Positions 10,105 to 18,927 of a stretch of DNA of 64,000 nucleotides are shown piece by piece. The DNA lies in the NCBI RefSeq assembly GCF_031179285.1, contig NZ_JAPSHY010000002.1, positions 1-64,000 on the forward strand, given 5' to 3'. Positions within the stretch are counted from its first letter, which is position 1, and every line of letters begins with the position of its first letter. The notes under the pieces are model-generated. The model had not been told where the DNA came from. It did not search any database and saw nothing but the letters and a program-made list of their open reading frames with translations. A program made the position numbers and the translations under genes. Source of the DNA: Microbacterium sp. (GTDB lineage: Bacteria > Actinomycetota > Actinomycetes > Actinomycetales > Microbacteriaceae).

Positions 10105-10473
10105 ATGCTGCAGCTCGTCCTGCCCGTCGTGACGTGGCCGCTGATCGCGTTGGCGGTGATTCAGATCATCGATGGGCTGATGTCCGTCAAGCCCGTTCGT
10201 TACGTCGCTGAGGGTTTCGAAGCGGTCAATCTGTCTCGTCGTCTGTGGTGGATGATCGCGCCCTTGAAGTTCGCTGCCGCCACCGGGCTGATCCTCGGAA
10301 CATGGGTGCCTTTCCTCGCGGCTCTCGCCTGTGCGGCGTTGGCGGCCTCATTCCTCGTCGCGATCGGCATGCACCTCGGTGCGCGGGATCTCAGTCGGAA
10401 CCGGTTCATCAATGCGATCGGGATGTTCGCGATCTGCGCGCAGGTGGGCCTGCTGAGTTTCCTCAGCTGGTAA
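10105..10473 (+). CDS. DoxX-like small membrane protein
   Basis: 122 residues from the ATG at 10105, chosen because GGAGG sits six bases before it; a GTG 30 bases upstream is also in frame but lacks such a site. Four hydrophobic segments: LVLPVVTWPLIALAVIQII, WWMIAPLKFAAATGLIL, FLAALACAALAASFLVAI and INAIGMFAICAQVGLLSFL. The layout resembles the DoxX_2/DoxX-like family, whose members sit in the cytoplasmic membrane and are linked to redox or quinone biology. Function not established. It follows the MerR gene and may be its target. Confidence 0.7.
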   Translation: MLQLVLPVVTWPLIALAVIQIIDGLMSVKPVRYVAEGFEAVNLSRRLWWMIAPLKFAAATGLILGTWVPFLAALACAALAASFLVAIGMHLGARDLSRNRFINAIGMFAICAQVGLLSFLSW

Positions 10474-10554
10474 CGCACCCGCGGGTTGCGGGGACCGCAC
10501 AGCGATGTCCGATTTCCGCCAGCCGACGTCCGCGCCTCGTGTCAGAGTAAGGGC

Positions 10555-12102
10555 ATGAGCTTTCCTGTCACCGACTTCGATGAGCGATACCGGGCGATCA
10601 GCGCGCGCGACACCCGCTTCGACGGACAGTTCGTGACCGCGGTGCGCTCCACCGGGATCTACTGCCGTCCGAGCTGTCCTGCCCGCACCCCGAAGCAGCA
10701 GAATGTGACCTTCTACCCGACCAGCGCGGCAGCGCACGAGGCAGGGTACCGAGCATGCAAGCGCTGCCTCCCCGAGGCCGCACCGGGGTCTCCGGCATGG
10801 AACCTCCGCAGTGACACGGCGGCGCGGGCCATGCGCCTGATCGCCGCCGGCGTCGTCGAGCACGAGGGAGTGCCGGGGCTCGCCGCACGCCTCGGCTACT
10901 CGAGCCGGCACCTCACGAGACTGCTGGTCGCCGAACTCGGCGCCGGGCCCCTCGCCCTGGCCAGGGCGCACCGTGCGCACACCGCCAGAATGCTGCTCGT
11001 CGGCACCGACATGCCGATCTCCGAGGTCGCCTTCTCCGCGGGCTTCGCCAGCATCCGTCAGCACAATGACACCATCCGAGAGGTCTTCGGACTCACTCCC
11101 GGCGAGCTGAGAGCCAGGCGCCGTTCCGTCGCCGGACGGGGGAGCGGGGCAGCGGATGCCGGCGTCGGTGGCGCCGCCGGCGCCATCGAACTCGTCCTCC
11201 CATACCGCGGGCCGCTGGACGCCGCCGGCATCTTCGAGTGGATGGCGGCGCGGGCACTCCCGGGCGTCGAGACGTCGACACCCACCTCCTTCGCGCGGCA
11301 CCTGCGCATGTCGGGAGGTGCGGCGTGGTTCGAGGTGAGGCAGGACGTGGAGGGACGGCTGCGTCTGCGAGCCAGGGTCGCGCGGCTCGGCGACCTCGCT
11401 CCTCTCGTCGCGACGGTGCGGAGGCTCTTCGACCTCGACGCCGACCCGATCGCCATCGACGAGGCGCTGGGGGAGCACCCTGAGCTCGCGCCCCTGGTCA
11501 GGAGGACCCCCGGCATCCGCGTTCCCGGCTCCGCGGACCCGCACGAGATGCTCATCCGGGCGATGGTGGGCCAGCAGATCACCGTGGTGGCGGCACGCAC
11601 GGCGCTGACCGCGTTGGCGACCGAACTCGGGCAGCCGGTCGAACCACTCGGGCAGGAGACCGGGGGGCGACTCTTTCCGACCATGGAGGCGATCGCCGAA
11701 CACGGCTCCGAGGTGCTGCGCGGGCCCGCCGCCCGTATCAGGGCGATCACCGGTGCCGCCGCCGCTCTCGCCGACGGATCGCTCACCCTGACCGTCGGCG
11801 ATGACGGCATCGAACAGCGTCGCGCGCTGCTCGCCATGCCGGGCATCGGGCCGTGGACGGCGGACTATGTGCGGATGCGCGTCCTCGGCGATCCCGACGT
11901 GTTCCTGCCCGGTGACGTGGCGGTGCGAGCGGGGGCGGCGGCATCCGGCCTGCCCGCGGAACCCGCGCCGCTCACCGCGTGGACCGAACGCACCGCACCA
12001 TGGCGCAGCTACCTGACCGCTCATCTCTGGCGCGCGGTACCGCCTCGGCCGGCTGCCGCCCGCCGCACCGCGACGCCCACGACCTCGAAGGAGACATCAT
12101 GA
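10555..12102 (+). CDS. Ada metal-binding/AraC domain fused to AlkA-type DNA-3-methyladenine glycosylase
   Basis: 515 residues. Residues 5-75 are the Ada zinc domain with Cys37, Cys41, Cys68 and Cys71; Cys37 is the methyl-phosphotriester acceptor. An AraC-type HTH follows ([21 protein letters not shown] and [25 protein letters not shown]). From about residue 220 on is an AlkA N-terminal domain and HhH-GPD glycosylase with [18 protein letters not shown] and catalytic Asp near residue 454 (LPGDVAVR). It would sense methylated DNA, activate transcription and excise alkylated bases. The ATG at 10555 is chosen from the domain start. It overlaps the next gene by ATGA. Confidence 0.95.
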   Translation: MSFPVTDFDERYRAISARDTRFDGQFVTAVRSTGIYCRPSCPARTPKQQNVTFYPTSAAAHEAGYRACKRCLPEAAPGSPAWNLRSDTAARAMRLIAAGVVEHEGVPGLAARLGYSSRHLTRLLVAELGAGPLALARAHRAHTARMLLVGTDMPISEVAFSAGFASIRQHNDTIREVFGLTPGELRARRRSVAGRGSGAADAGVGGAAGAIELVLPYRGPLDAAGIFEWMAARALPGVETSTPTSFARHLRMSGGAAWFEVRQDVEGRLRLRARVARLGDLAPLVATVRRLFDLDADPIAIDEALGEHPELAPLVRRTPGIRVPGSADPHEMLIRAMVGQQITVVAARTALTALATELGQPVEPLGQETGGRLFPTMEAIAEHGSEVLRGPAARIRAITGAAAALADGSLTLTVGDDGIEQRRALLAMPGIGPWTADYVRMRVLGDPDVFLPGDVAVRAGAAASGLPAEPAPLTAWTERTAPWRSYLTAHLWRAVPPRPAAARRTATPTTSKETS

Positions 12103-12599
12103 CCGCAGTCATTCAGACGCTGGACACGCCGGACGGCCCGTTCACGATCCTCGCCGACGACCGTCAGCGCGTGCTCGCCTCGGGCTGGACGAGCGACCAG
12201 CAGGAGATCGTGGCGCGGCTGTCGCCGGCTGCGCGCCCCGTCACGATCCGTGAGGGAGAGACCGATGCGGCAGCCGCCGCGCTCGCCTACTACGCCGGAG
12301 ACCTGTCGGCCATCGACGCGGTCGCGGTGAAGCAGACCGGGACGGCCATGCAACTCGCCGGGTGGGCGGCCCTTCGCGGCATCCGACCGGGATCGCCGCT
12401 GACCTACACCGGATTCGCGGCCGCCCTCGAGAATCCGGGAGCCGTGAGGGCCGCGGCGTCGATCTGCGCGCGAAACGCCCCCGCGCTCTTCGTGCCGTGC
12501 CATCGCGTGCTGCGCACCGACGGCACCCTCGGCGGCTTCGCCTGGGGCCTCGACGTGAAGGAGCGCCTCTTGGCACGAGAGCGCGGCGCGCTCGTCTGA
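12099..12599 (+). CDS. ogt: Methylated-DNA--[protein]-cysteine S-methyltransferase
   Basis: 166 residues, started at the ATG at 12099 that overlaps the TGA of the Ada-AlkA gene (ATGA) and has AAGGAG eight bases upstream. The C-terminal domain has the active site FVPCHRV with acceptor Cys134, the [19 protein letters not shown] helix and the end [18 protein letters not shown]. It removes alkyl groups from O6-alkylguanine by suicide transfer. With the preceding fusion protein it forms a two-gene alkylation-repair operon closed by a strong hairpin. Confidence 0.96.
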   Translation: MTAVIQTLDTPDGPFTILADDRQRVLASGWTSDQQEIVARLSPAARPVTIREGETDAAAAALAYYAGDLSAIDAVAVKQTGTAMQLAGWAALRGIRPGSPLTYTGFAAALENPGAVRAAASICARNAPALFVPCHRVLRTDGTLGGFAWGLDVKERLLARERGALV

Positions 12600-12623
12600 C
12601 CATCGAGATTCACTGCGACTGCC

Positions 12624-12652
12624 AACCGGCCGATCGACATGATCGGCCGGTT
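12624..12652 (+). terminator. Hairpin terminator after the alkylation-repair operon
   Basis: Perfect 12-base stem AACCGGCCGATC / GATCGGCCGGTT with a five-base loop, 25 bases after the ogt stop. It isolates the repair operon from the ABC-exporter leader that follows. Confidence 0.85.
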
Positions 12653-12696
12653 CGTGGTGTCTCCGGATGAATCTCTGAGCGAGATGGGAATGCCTC

Positions 12697-12726
12697 TTGC
12701 ATACAGCTGGTTCACAGCAATAGGCT
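12697..12726 (+). promoter_or_regulatory. Probable promoter of the ABC-exporter leader
   Basis: TTGCAT (12697-12702) and TAGGCT (12721-12726) are separated by 18 bases, a sound -35/-10 pair. Transcription would start near 12733, giving a leader of about 217 bases before the first exporter gene. The leader contains a short ORF with a strong ribosome site and a stable hairpin. Confidence 0.55.
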
Positions 12727-12778
12727 GATGGGCTGTCGCGCCAACCGGACGACATCGCCGAGCCCTGAGGAGGACACC

Positions 12779-12844
12779 ATGATCACGATCTCTGTCGCGC
12801 AGATCACCACTCCCGGCTCGAGCTCGGTGCGCCTTCGCGGCTAG
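12779..12844 (+). CDS. 21-codon leader-peptide ORF ending VRLRG
   Basis: ATG at 12779 is preceded, five bases away, by GAGGAGG (12767-12773), one of the best ribosome sites in the window; the frame runs 21 codons to TAG. The peptide begins MITISVAQ and ends SSVRLRG. An R-L-R sequence is the known +x+ type arrest motif at which macrolide-bound ribosomes stall, as in the ErmD leader (MRLR). It lies 105 bases before a heterodimeric drug-exporter operon, with a stable hairpin in between, so it is proposed as a stalling leader peptide that senses a translation inhibitor. That role is inference; the ORF and site are directly visible. Confidence 0.7.
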   Translation: MITISVAQITTPGSSSVRLRG

Positions 12845-12867
12845 CGTCGCCTTCACCTCCACGACTC

Positions 12868-12901
12868 GGATGCCGGACTCCGTGAGTCCGCTCCCGCATC
12901 C
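12868..12901 (+). promoter_or_regulatory. Leader hairpin between the short ORF and the ABC exporter (possible attenuator)
   Basis: Thirteen pairs: GGATGC (12868-12873) with GCATCC (12896-12901), and directly inside it CGGACTC / GAGTCCG with a CGT loop; CTCCC is bulged on the 3' side. It begins 24 bases after the leader-peptide stop and ends 48 bases before the exporter ATG. A ribosome held on the VRLRG codons would cover sequence up to about 15 bases beyond, so a rearrangement with upstream sequence would be needed for control. No U-tract is adjacent. Confidence 0.55.
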
Positions 12902-12949
12902 GCCCTCCCTTCCGCAACCGCTTTTCCATACGAAACTCGTCTGAGAGAC

Positions 12950-14893
12950 ATGTCCTCCTCGCCTTCAACGCCGAAACCGTCCCCTTCGTCAGCTCTCTCC
13001 ACACCGGCCGCGCTCTGGCGGCTGAAGCCCTTTGTCAAGCCTGTCGTCTGGCGGCTCGCCGGCGGTGCCGCCAGCGCACTCGCCGCGGCCGTGATCGCCC
13101 TGATGATCCCGATCGTGCTCGAGCAGATCATCGCCGGCCCCGTCCGCTCCGGCGAGGTCAGCGCCATCGTCTGGGGCGCCCTCATCGTCTTCGCCCTCGC
13201 CCTCGGCGAGGCGGTGATGGTCTGGCTGCGACGCCAGTTCGTCCTGAACCCGGCCACCGAGGTCGAATACCAGATGCGCACGCAGCTGTACGCGCGTCTG
13301 CAGACGCTGCCGGTGTCGTTCCACGACCGCTGGCAGTCCGGGCAGCTGCTCAGCCGCATGATGCAGGACATCGGCCTGATCCGGCGCTGGCTCGCGTTCG
13401 GACTCGTGCTGCTCGTCGTGAACATCCTCACAATCGCGATCGGTTCGGTGCTGCTGTTCGGCTGGCACTGGCTGCTGGGCACGATCTTCCTCGTCACGGC
13501 GATTCCGCTGTGGATCCGCGGATACCTCTTCGAGAAGCGCTACGGCGCCCTCACCCGGCGCAGCCAGGACCAAGCCGGCGATCTCGCCACGAGTGTCGAG
13601 GAGAGCGTGCACGGCATCCGCGTGCTGAAGGCCTTCGGGCGCGGCAAGCACGCGCTCAGCCGCTTCAGCCGCCAGGCCGAGACGCTGCGCGAGACCGAGA
13701 TGAGCAAGGCGGGCGCGATCGCGTCGATCTGGTTCTGGCTCGACCTGATGCCGCAGATCGCGTTCGGTCTCAGCCTCATGTCGGGCATCTGGCTCATCTC
13801 GCAGAACGCGATCGAGCTGCCGCAGCTCTTCGCCTTCTTCGCGATGGCGACGGTGCTGCGCTGGCCTATCGAGTCGATCGGGTTCCTCTTCTCCTTCATG
13901 CTCGACGCGCGCACCGCGACCGATCGTGTGTTCGAGATCTTCTCGGAGACGAACTCGATCAGCGACCCGGAGAACCCGGTGCACATCGAGGACCCGCGCG
14001 GCGAACTGGTGTTCGAGAACGCCCACTTCCGCTATCAGGACGCCGGCGCGCACGAGCGCGATCTGCTCGACGGCATCGATCTCGTGCTGCGCCCCGGCGA
14101 GACGATGGCGCTCGTCGGTCTCACCGGCAGCGGCAAGACGACGCTGACGACCCTTCCGGCGCGCCTCTACGACGTCACGGGCGGGCGGGTGACGCTCGAC
14201 GGCGTCGACGTGCGCGATCTGACGCTGGCCGAACTGCGCCAGCACATCGCGATGGCCTTCGAGGACGCGACGCTGTTCTCGGCATCCGTCCGCGAGAACG
14301 TGCTGCTGGGCCGCGCCGACCTCGACGTTCACAGCGAGGAGGCGGAGCGGGTGCTCCGCGAAGCGCTGGACGTCGCCCAGGCGGCCTTCGTCGACTCGCT
14401 CCCGGAGGGAGTGGAGACCATCATCGGTGAAGAGGGGCTGAGCCTGTCGGGCGGGCAGCGGCAGCGCCTCGCGCTCGCCAGGGCCGTGGCCGCGAACCCT
14501 CGCGTGCTCGTGCTCGATGACCCCCTCTCGGCGCTGGACGTCGACACCGAGGCGCTGGTCGAGGAGGCGCTGCGTCATGTGCTCGCGGAGACCACCGCAC
14601 TCGTCGTCGCGCACCGCCCCTCGACGGTGGCGCTCGCCGACCGCGTGGCGCTGCTCGAAGCGGGCCGCATCACTGCCGTCGGCACGCACGCCGAGCTGCT
14701 GAAGTCGAGCAGGCACTATCGGCACGTCATCTCCAGCCTTGAGGCTGAGGAGGCCGCGAGGACCGGCGCGATCCCGATCATCTCGCAGGATGCCGCCGAA
14801 GCCGACGACCTCGAGGACGCCGAGGCCGCGTTCGCGAAGGAGGGCGACCTGCCCGAAGAAGAATTCATCACCGAAGAGGAGGTGCAGGCATGA
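12950..14893 (+). CDS. ABC exporter half-transporter with degenerate catalytic site (BmrC-like)
   Basis: 647 residues: an N-terminal six-helix exporter domain (about 25-310) and an ATPase domain. Walker [12 protein letters not shown] lies near residue 390, signature LSGGQRQR near 498, Walker [13 protein letters not shown] near 520, switch VVAHRPST. The residue after Walker B is Asp instead of the catalytic Glu, and the Q-loop reads AFEDA rather than with Gln. This is the pattern of the degenerate partner in heterodimeric exporters such as BmrCD or TM287/288. An acidic tail follows. It overlaps the second gene by ATGA. The start lacks a strong ribosome site; the leader may control it. Confidence 0.93.
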   Translation: MSSSPSTPKPSPSSALSTPAALWRLKPFVKPVVWRLAGGAASALAAAVIALMIPIVLEQIIAGPVRSGEVSAIVWGALIVFALALGEAVMVWLRRQFVLNPATEVEYQMRTQLYARLQTLPVSFHDRWQSGQLLSRMMQDIGLIRRWLAFGLVLLVVNILTIAIGSVLLFGWHWLLGTIFLVTAIPLWIRGYLFEKRYGALTRRSQDQAGDLATSVEESVHGIRVLKAFGRGKHALSRFSRQAETLRETEMSKAGAIASIWFWLDLMPQIAFGLSLMSGIWLISQNAIELPQLFAFFAMATVLRWPIESIGFLFSFMLDARTATDRVFEIFSETNSISDPENPVHIEDPRGELVFENAHFRYQDAGAHERDLLDGIDLVLRPGETMALVGLTGSGKTTLTTLPARLYDVTGGRVTLDGVDVRDLTLAELRQHIAMAFEDATLFSASVRENVLLGRADLDVHSEEAERVLREALDVAQAAFVDSLPEGVETIIGEEGLSLSGGQRQRLALARAVAANPRVLVLDDPLSALDVDTEALVEEALRHVLAETTALVVAHRPSTVALADRVALLEAGRITAVGTHAELLKSSRHYRHVISSLEAEEAARTGAIPIISQDAAEADDLEDAEAAFAKEGDLPEEEFITEEEVQA

Positions 14894-16704
14894 GCTCCGA
14901 CATCACCGGAACCCAGAACGAGGACCGTTCGAACTACACCCGCGAGGAGAGCAAGGCCATTCGCCGGCGTTCCCTGCGGCTGCTCGGCTCGCTCGTGCGC
15001 CCGCTCAAGGCGCAGGTGATCCTCGCCGCTGTCGTGCTCGTCGTCTCGACCGCCCTCACGGTGGCAGGGCCGATCCTGATCAGCATCGGTCTCGACCGGG
15101 CTCTCCCGGCCGTGATCGAGGAAGCGGACTGGATGCCGACGCTCGTGATCGGCTTCGTGTACCTGGCGTCGGGTGCCGCCGCCGCCGCCCTCATCGCCTG
15201 GTACGTGATGATCGCCGCACGGATCACGCAGGCCGTGCTGCTGGATCTGCGAAAGCGCATCTTCCTGCACACTCAGCGGCTGAGCCTCGAGTTCCACGAG
15301 TCCTACACGTCCGGTCGCATCATCTCGCGCCAGACCAGCGATCTGGATTCCATCAGGGAGCTGCTCGACGGCGGGCTCAACAACCTCGTCTCGGGCGTGC
15401 TGTTCGGTGCCTTCACGTTCATCGCCCTCGTCATCTGGGACTGGCAGTCGGGCGTGATCCTCGCCCTCGCCGGCATCCCGCTGATGATGCTGATGCGCTG
15501 GTTCTACTCGCGCTCGCAACTGGTCTACCGGGAGTCCCGCGTGATCAGCGCGAAGGTGATCGTGCAGTTCGTCGAGACGATGACCGGCATCCGCGCCGTC
15601 AAGGCGTTCCGTAAGGAGCCGCGCAACGACGTGACCTTCCAGAAGGTCGCGGGCGACTACCGCGACATCAACCGCCGCTCGATGCTGCTGTTCGGCACGT
15701 TCGAGCCCGGGCTGATGGGCGTCGCAGCTCTCACGCTCGGACTCGTCGTCCTCTGGGGCGGCATCCGCGTCTCGACCGACGTGCTCAGTGTCGGTGTGCT
15801 GCTGTCGGCGGTGCTGTACGTGCGGAACTTCTTCGCTCCGATGCAGGAGATCGCGATGTTCCTGAACTCCTACCAGTCCGCCACGGCGGCTCTGGAGAAG
15901 GTGTCGGGCGTGCTCGAAGAGCAGCCGACCGTGCCGGATCCCGAGAAGCCGGTAGACCTCTGGGAGTCGCGCGGTGCGATCCGCTTCGACGACGTCACTT
16001 TCGGCTACAACGGCGAGAAGACGATCCTGCCGAACTTCTCACTCGACATCCCGGCCGGGCAGACGATCGCGCTGGTCGGCACGACCGGGGCGGGCAAGTC
16101 GACCCTGGCCAAGCTGATCTCCCGGTTCTACGACCCGACTCTCGGCAAGGTCACCCTCGACGGCGTTGATCTGCGTTCGCTGCACCCGAAGGACCTTCGG
16201 CGTGCGATCGTGATGGTCACCCAGGAGGCGTATCTGTTCAGCGGCACGGTCGCCGACAACATCGCGCTGGGAAAGCCCGATGCGACGCTGGACGAGATCA
16301 GGGCCGCCGCGAAAGCGGTCGGGGCGGACGAGTTCATCTCATCGCTGCCGGACGGATACAACACCGACGTGAACAAGCGCGGCGGTCGCGTGTCGGCGGG
16401 GCAGCGACAGCTGATCTCGTTCGCGCGGGCGTTCCTCGCCGACCCAGCGGTGTTGATCCTCGACGAGGCGACGGCGTCGCTCGACATCCCGTCGGAGCGC
16501 CTCATCCAGGACGCTCTGCAGACGCTGCTGGCCGACCGCACCGCGATCATCATCGCGCACCGGCTGTCGACCGTGGCGATCGCGGATCGGGTGCTCGTGA
16601 TGGAGCACGGCAGGATCATCGAGGACGACACCCCGGCTGCCCTCATCGGCGGAACCGGCAAGTTCGCCCAGCTGCACGCGGCATGGCAGGAGACGCTGGT
16701 CTAG
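14890..16704 (+). CDS. ABC exporter half-transporter with canonical Walker B (BmrD-like)
   Basis: 604 residues: six-helix exporter domain followed by ATPase with Walker [14 protein letters not shown]-loop [10 protein letters not shown], Walker [13 protein letters not shown] with catalytic Glu, and switch [10 protein letters not shown]. Its signature is VSAGQRQL, not LSGGQ. That complements the first subunit: the degenerate site pairs the first subunit's Asp Walker B with this altered signature, while the active site pairs this subunit's Walker B with the first subunit's LSGGQ. The two form one drug- or lipid-exporting heterodimer in the cytoplasmic membrane. The substrate cannot be read from sequence. 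Confidence 0.95.
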   Translation: MSSDITGTQNEDRSNYTREESKAIRRRSLRLLGSLVRPLKAQVILAAVVLVVSTALTVAGPILISIGLDRALPAVIEEADWMPTLVIGFVYLASGAAAAALIAWYVMIAARITQAVLLDLRKRIFLHTQRLSLEFHESYTSGRIISRQTSDLDSIRELLDGGLNNLVSGVLFGAFTFIALVIWDWQSGVILALAGIPLMMLMRWFYSRSQLVYRESRVISAKVIVQFVETMTGIRAVKAFRKEPRNDVTFQKVAGDYRDINRRSMLLFGTFEPGLMGVAALTLGLVVLWGGIRVSTDVLSVGVLLSAVLYVRNFFAPMQEIAMFLNSYQSATAALEKVSGVLEEQPTVPDPEKPVDLWESRGAIRFDDVTFGYNGEKTILPNFSLDIPAGQTIALVGTTGAGKSTLAKLISRFYDPTLGKVTLDGVDLRSLHPKDLRRAIVMVTQEAYLFSGTVADNIALGKPDATLDEIRAAAKAVGADEFISSLPDGYNTDVNKRGGRVSAGQRQLISFARAFLADPAVLILDEATASLDIPSERLIQDALQTLLADRTAIIIAHRLSTVAIADRVLVMEHGRIIEDDTPAALIGGTGKFAQLHAAWQETLV

Positions 16705-16733
16705 ATCTGGGTGTCGTCGCTCCGAGCCTCGAC

Positions 16734-16788
16734 TTCTGCGGCCATTTCCATGTTCTGCGGCCATTCCGACGAGGAATGGCCGCAGAAC
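16734..16788. repeat. Palindromic intergenic repeat, copy 2 (TTCTGCGGCC family)
   Basis: A half copy TTCTGCGGCC at 16734-16743 is followed by a perfect 16-base stem GTTCTGCGGCCATTCC (16752-16767) / GGAATGGCCGCAGAAC (16773-16788) with a five-base loop. It sits between the convergent ends of the second exporter gene and the DUF559 gene and could act as a two-way terminator. Confidence 0.8.
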
Positions 16789-16836
16789 GTGGGCCCGGCC
16801 GCGATAGTTGCTGCACGGCGGGCGCCGAGGTCTCGC

Positions 16837-17694
16837 TCACGCCCGTCGCGCGCGGTCGTGCGGGCTCAGATGCAGTCCGCGCGCGATCGCCGCAGCCACG
16901 GTCTGCTCGACGCGTTCCCACTGATGGATGATCTGCGCATAGGTGAAGCGCAGAACGGTGTATCCACGCAGCCGGAGCTCGGCGTCATGCGCCACATCTC
17001 GGCTCCGGTCGGCTGATGTCGAGTGGTGTGCGAAACCGTCGATCTGGACGACGAGGTGCGTTCCGATCACGACATCGACCCGGTGACCCGCCAGCCGCAC
17101 CTGCTGACGGATGGGCACGCCCCAGGGACTCAGACGCACGACGAACACAGTCTCGATCCCCGAGTCGGAGAGCCCTCTCACGGTGCCGGCGAGTGCACGA
17201 CAGGCAGCTCCTCGCCAGCGCACAGCTCGCAAGGATTCGATGTCGAGAGATTCGACTCTGATCGCCGACTCCCAGATCGCGAGCGCGTCTTCGTGGTCGA
17301 AGCACTGCGCGATGTGCGCCAGCGCATCTTCGACGGATGCCGTCAGGATCCGCTCTCCGCCATCGACCAGCGGGGCGGACCAGTGCAGCACTGCGTCCTG
17401 GCGGTGTCGGTGAGCGTTCGGACCGACGTGCAGATGGATACCGTGAGTCGCACCGTCGGGAATCCACCACCCGCGTCGGCGTGCGAGTGAGGTGCAGGTG
17501 AGGCGGGCGGTCGCGGATGCCGCCGCGACCAGGTCGGCCGGCGCTTCAGCAAGCGCGATCCATTGCGCTCGGACGCGCTGGACGCGGCCCGCTCGGATCG
17601 CTGCTCGGACGTGATCCGGGGTGAAGCCGCGGGCGGCGGCATCGCGCCGATGCGCTATGCCACCCCGAGTGCTGAGCCATTCGACGACATTCAT
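16837..17694 (-). CDS. AbiEi-type HTH plus DUF559 (Vsr-like nuclease fold) protein
   Basis: 285 residues from the ATG at 17694 (MNVVEWLSTRGG); an ATG 48 bases upstream is also in frame. The N-terminus looks like the winged-helix of AbiEi-family antitoxins (GGIAHRRDAAARGFTPDHVRAAIRAGRVQRVR). The C-terminal part is a DUF559 domain with the PD-(D/E)XK-like pattern HRVDVVIGTHLVVQIDGFAHH...RDVAHDAELRLRGYTVLRFTYAQI. Such proteins are abundant in actinobacteria and lack a proven role; no partner AbiEii toxin gene is adjacent. Palindromic repeats lie on both sides. Function remains open. Confidence 0.82.
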   Translation of the reverse strand: MNVVEWLSTRGGIAHRRDAAARGFTPDHVRAAIRAGRVQRVRAQWIALAEAPADLVAAASATARLTCTSLARRRGWWIPDGATHGIHLHVGPNAHRHRQDAVLHWSAPLVDGGERILTASVEDALAHIAQCFDHEDALAIWESAIRVESLDIESLRAVRWRGAACRALAGTVRGLSDSGIETVFVVRLSPWGVPIRQQVRLAGHRVDVVIGTHLVVQIDGFAHHSTSADRSRDVAHDAELRLRGYTVLRFTYAQIIHQWERVEQTVAAAIARGLHLSPHDRARRA

Positions 17695-17816
17695 CGACTC
17701 ATGGTGCGGTGGGGCGGCAACCTTTCGCGTCGGCATCCGCACGAATCGTGGAGAGAATCATCATCGGGGGCGTTGTGCATGAAGAGTGGGGACGAACTTT
17801 CGCGGCATCCTCCAAC

Positions 17817-17851
17817 TTCTGCGGCCTGATCCGGCCCGGGTGGCCGCAGAA
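17817..17851. repeat. Palindromic intergenic repeat, copy 3 (TTCTGCGGCC family)
   Basis: TTCTGCGGCC (17817-17826) and GGCCGCAGAA (17842-17851) flank a 15-base middle, followed at once by another partial arm GGAATGGCCGCAGG. It lies in the divergent gap between the DUF559 gene and the hypothetical gene at 17979, so it is not simply a terminator. Confidence 0.7.
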
Positions 17852-17966
17852 CATCGGAATGGCCGCAGGAATCAGGAGTGGTGGGCGGCGACGAGGCGAC
17901 GAATGCGGCGGATGCCCACGACGCGAGAACGTCGGATCCCGACGCCCACGACGCGCGCCGCGTGGG

Positions 17967-17972
17967 TAGCAT
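17967..17972 (+). promoter_or_regulatory. Leaderless-type -10 box of the gene at 17979
   Basis: TAGCAT is followed by six bases (CGAAGG) and the ATG at 17979, the same spacing as for purN and several other genes here. Confidence 0.55.
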
Positions 17973-17978
17973 CGAAGG

Positions 17979-18914
17979 ATGGATCCGTTCCTGCTGGCAG
18001 CCGAGTTCTGGTGGGTCGCGCCGAGCGCGGTCGGCGCCGGTGCGGCCGGGGCTGCCGGGCTGCACTGGCGCGGCAAAGCAGGCGGTCGCCGTCTGGCCTA
18101 CGACGCCGCCCGGCATGATCTGCGCGCGGCGCAGCAGCGGGCGAACGAGCGGCGCATGGCGGTCAGGATCGCCCGGGCCGATCTCGCGCGGATCACGGCC
18201 GATCGCGCCGCGCATCGTGCGACGCCCGAGCAGGTCGCCAGCGCCCGGCGGATGCTGCGCGAGAGGGAACGAGACGCCAAGGCCGCCCTCGCCGACGTCC
18301 GCGCCCGGCGGGTGCGGCTCAATGCGGCTCGAGCCGCCATCCCGGCGGCATCCGCCCCCCGGCCTCTCGAGCGCCTGTACGCCGAGCACGATGCGGTGAC
18401 CGCGAGGTGGATGCAGTACGAGACCGACCCTGCCCGGCTCATCGCTTACCCCGCCATGACCGACGTCCGGCAGCCGGCCACGGCCGCCTACCTGCGGGCG
18501 GTCGCCCACGCGAACGAGCTTCGCCGCACGGCAGGAGCGAGGATGACACCGGCGGAGTTCGCCGCCTATCGGGATGCCGTCGCCGAGCTCGAGCGAGCAT
18601 TCGAGATCGCCGAACACGCGGCGCGCGTGCAGGCCGGCGACGCCCCGTCCGCACCGGGCTGGCAGGAGAGCGCGCAGGAGGTGCTCTCACGTTCCGCTGA
18701 GGCGCTGGATCGGGCAGCGGGTGCGGCCGCATCGGCCTTCGCGGCATGGTCTGAGCGCAATCGCGGCCGCACCACCTCGCGCACCGACGGCGCGGCGCCG
18801 CACCAGGCGCCCGCCGGCGACGGCGCCGACCGCGGCGGCCGGGCACCGCGGAGCGACGGCGAGACGCGCACATCCGGCCCGACGTGGCCGGTGCCGCGTC
18901 GCGACAGTCTCTGA
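17979..18914 (+). CDS. Hypothetical protein with N-terminal membrane segment and coiled coil
   Basis: 311 residues, no family recognised. Residues 1-30 are hydrophobic (LLAAEFWWVAPSAVGAGAAGAAGL) and may form one membrane span. Residues 40-125 are rich in Ala, Arg and Glu with a heptad-like pattern, suggesting a long coiled coil. A second helical part follows (RTAGARMTPAEFAAYRDAVAELERAFEIAEHAAR), and the last 70 residues are a low-complexity, charged, probably disordered tail. It has a leaderless-type promoter and stands alone, converging on the GH1 gene 13 bases away. Confidence 0.75.
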   Translation: MDPFLLAAEFWWVAPSAVGAGAAGAAGLHWRGKAGGRRLAYDAARHDLRAAQQRANERRMAVRIARADLARITADRAAHRATPEQVASARRMLRERERDAKAALADVRARRVRLNAARAAIPAASAPRPLERLYAEHDAVTARWMQYETDPARLIAYPAMTDVRQPATAAYLRAVAHANELRRTAGARMTPAEFAAYRDAVAELERAFEIAEHAARVQAGDAPSAPGWQESAQEVLSRSAEALDRAAGAAASAFAAWSERNRGRTTSRTDGAAPHQAPAGDGADRGGRAPRSDGETRTSGPTWPVPRRDSL

Positions 18915-18927
18915 CCCCGGGCGCCCG

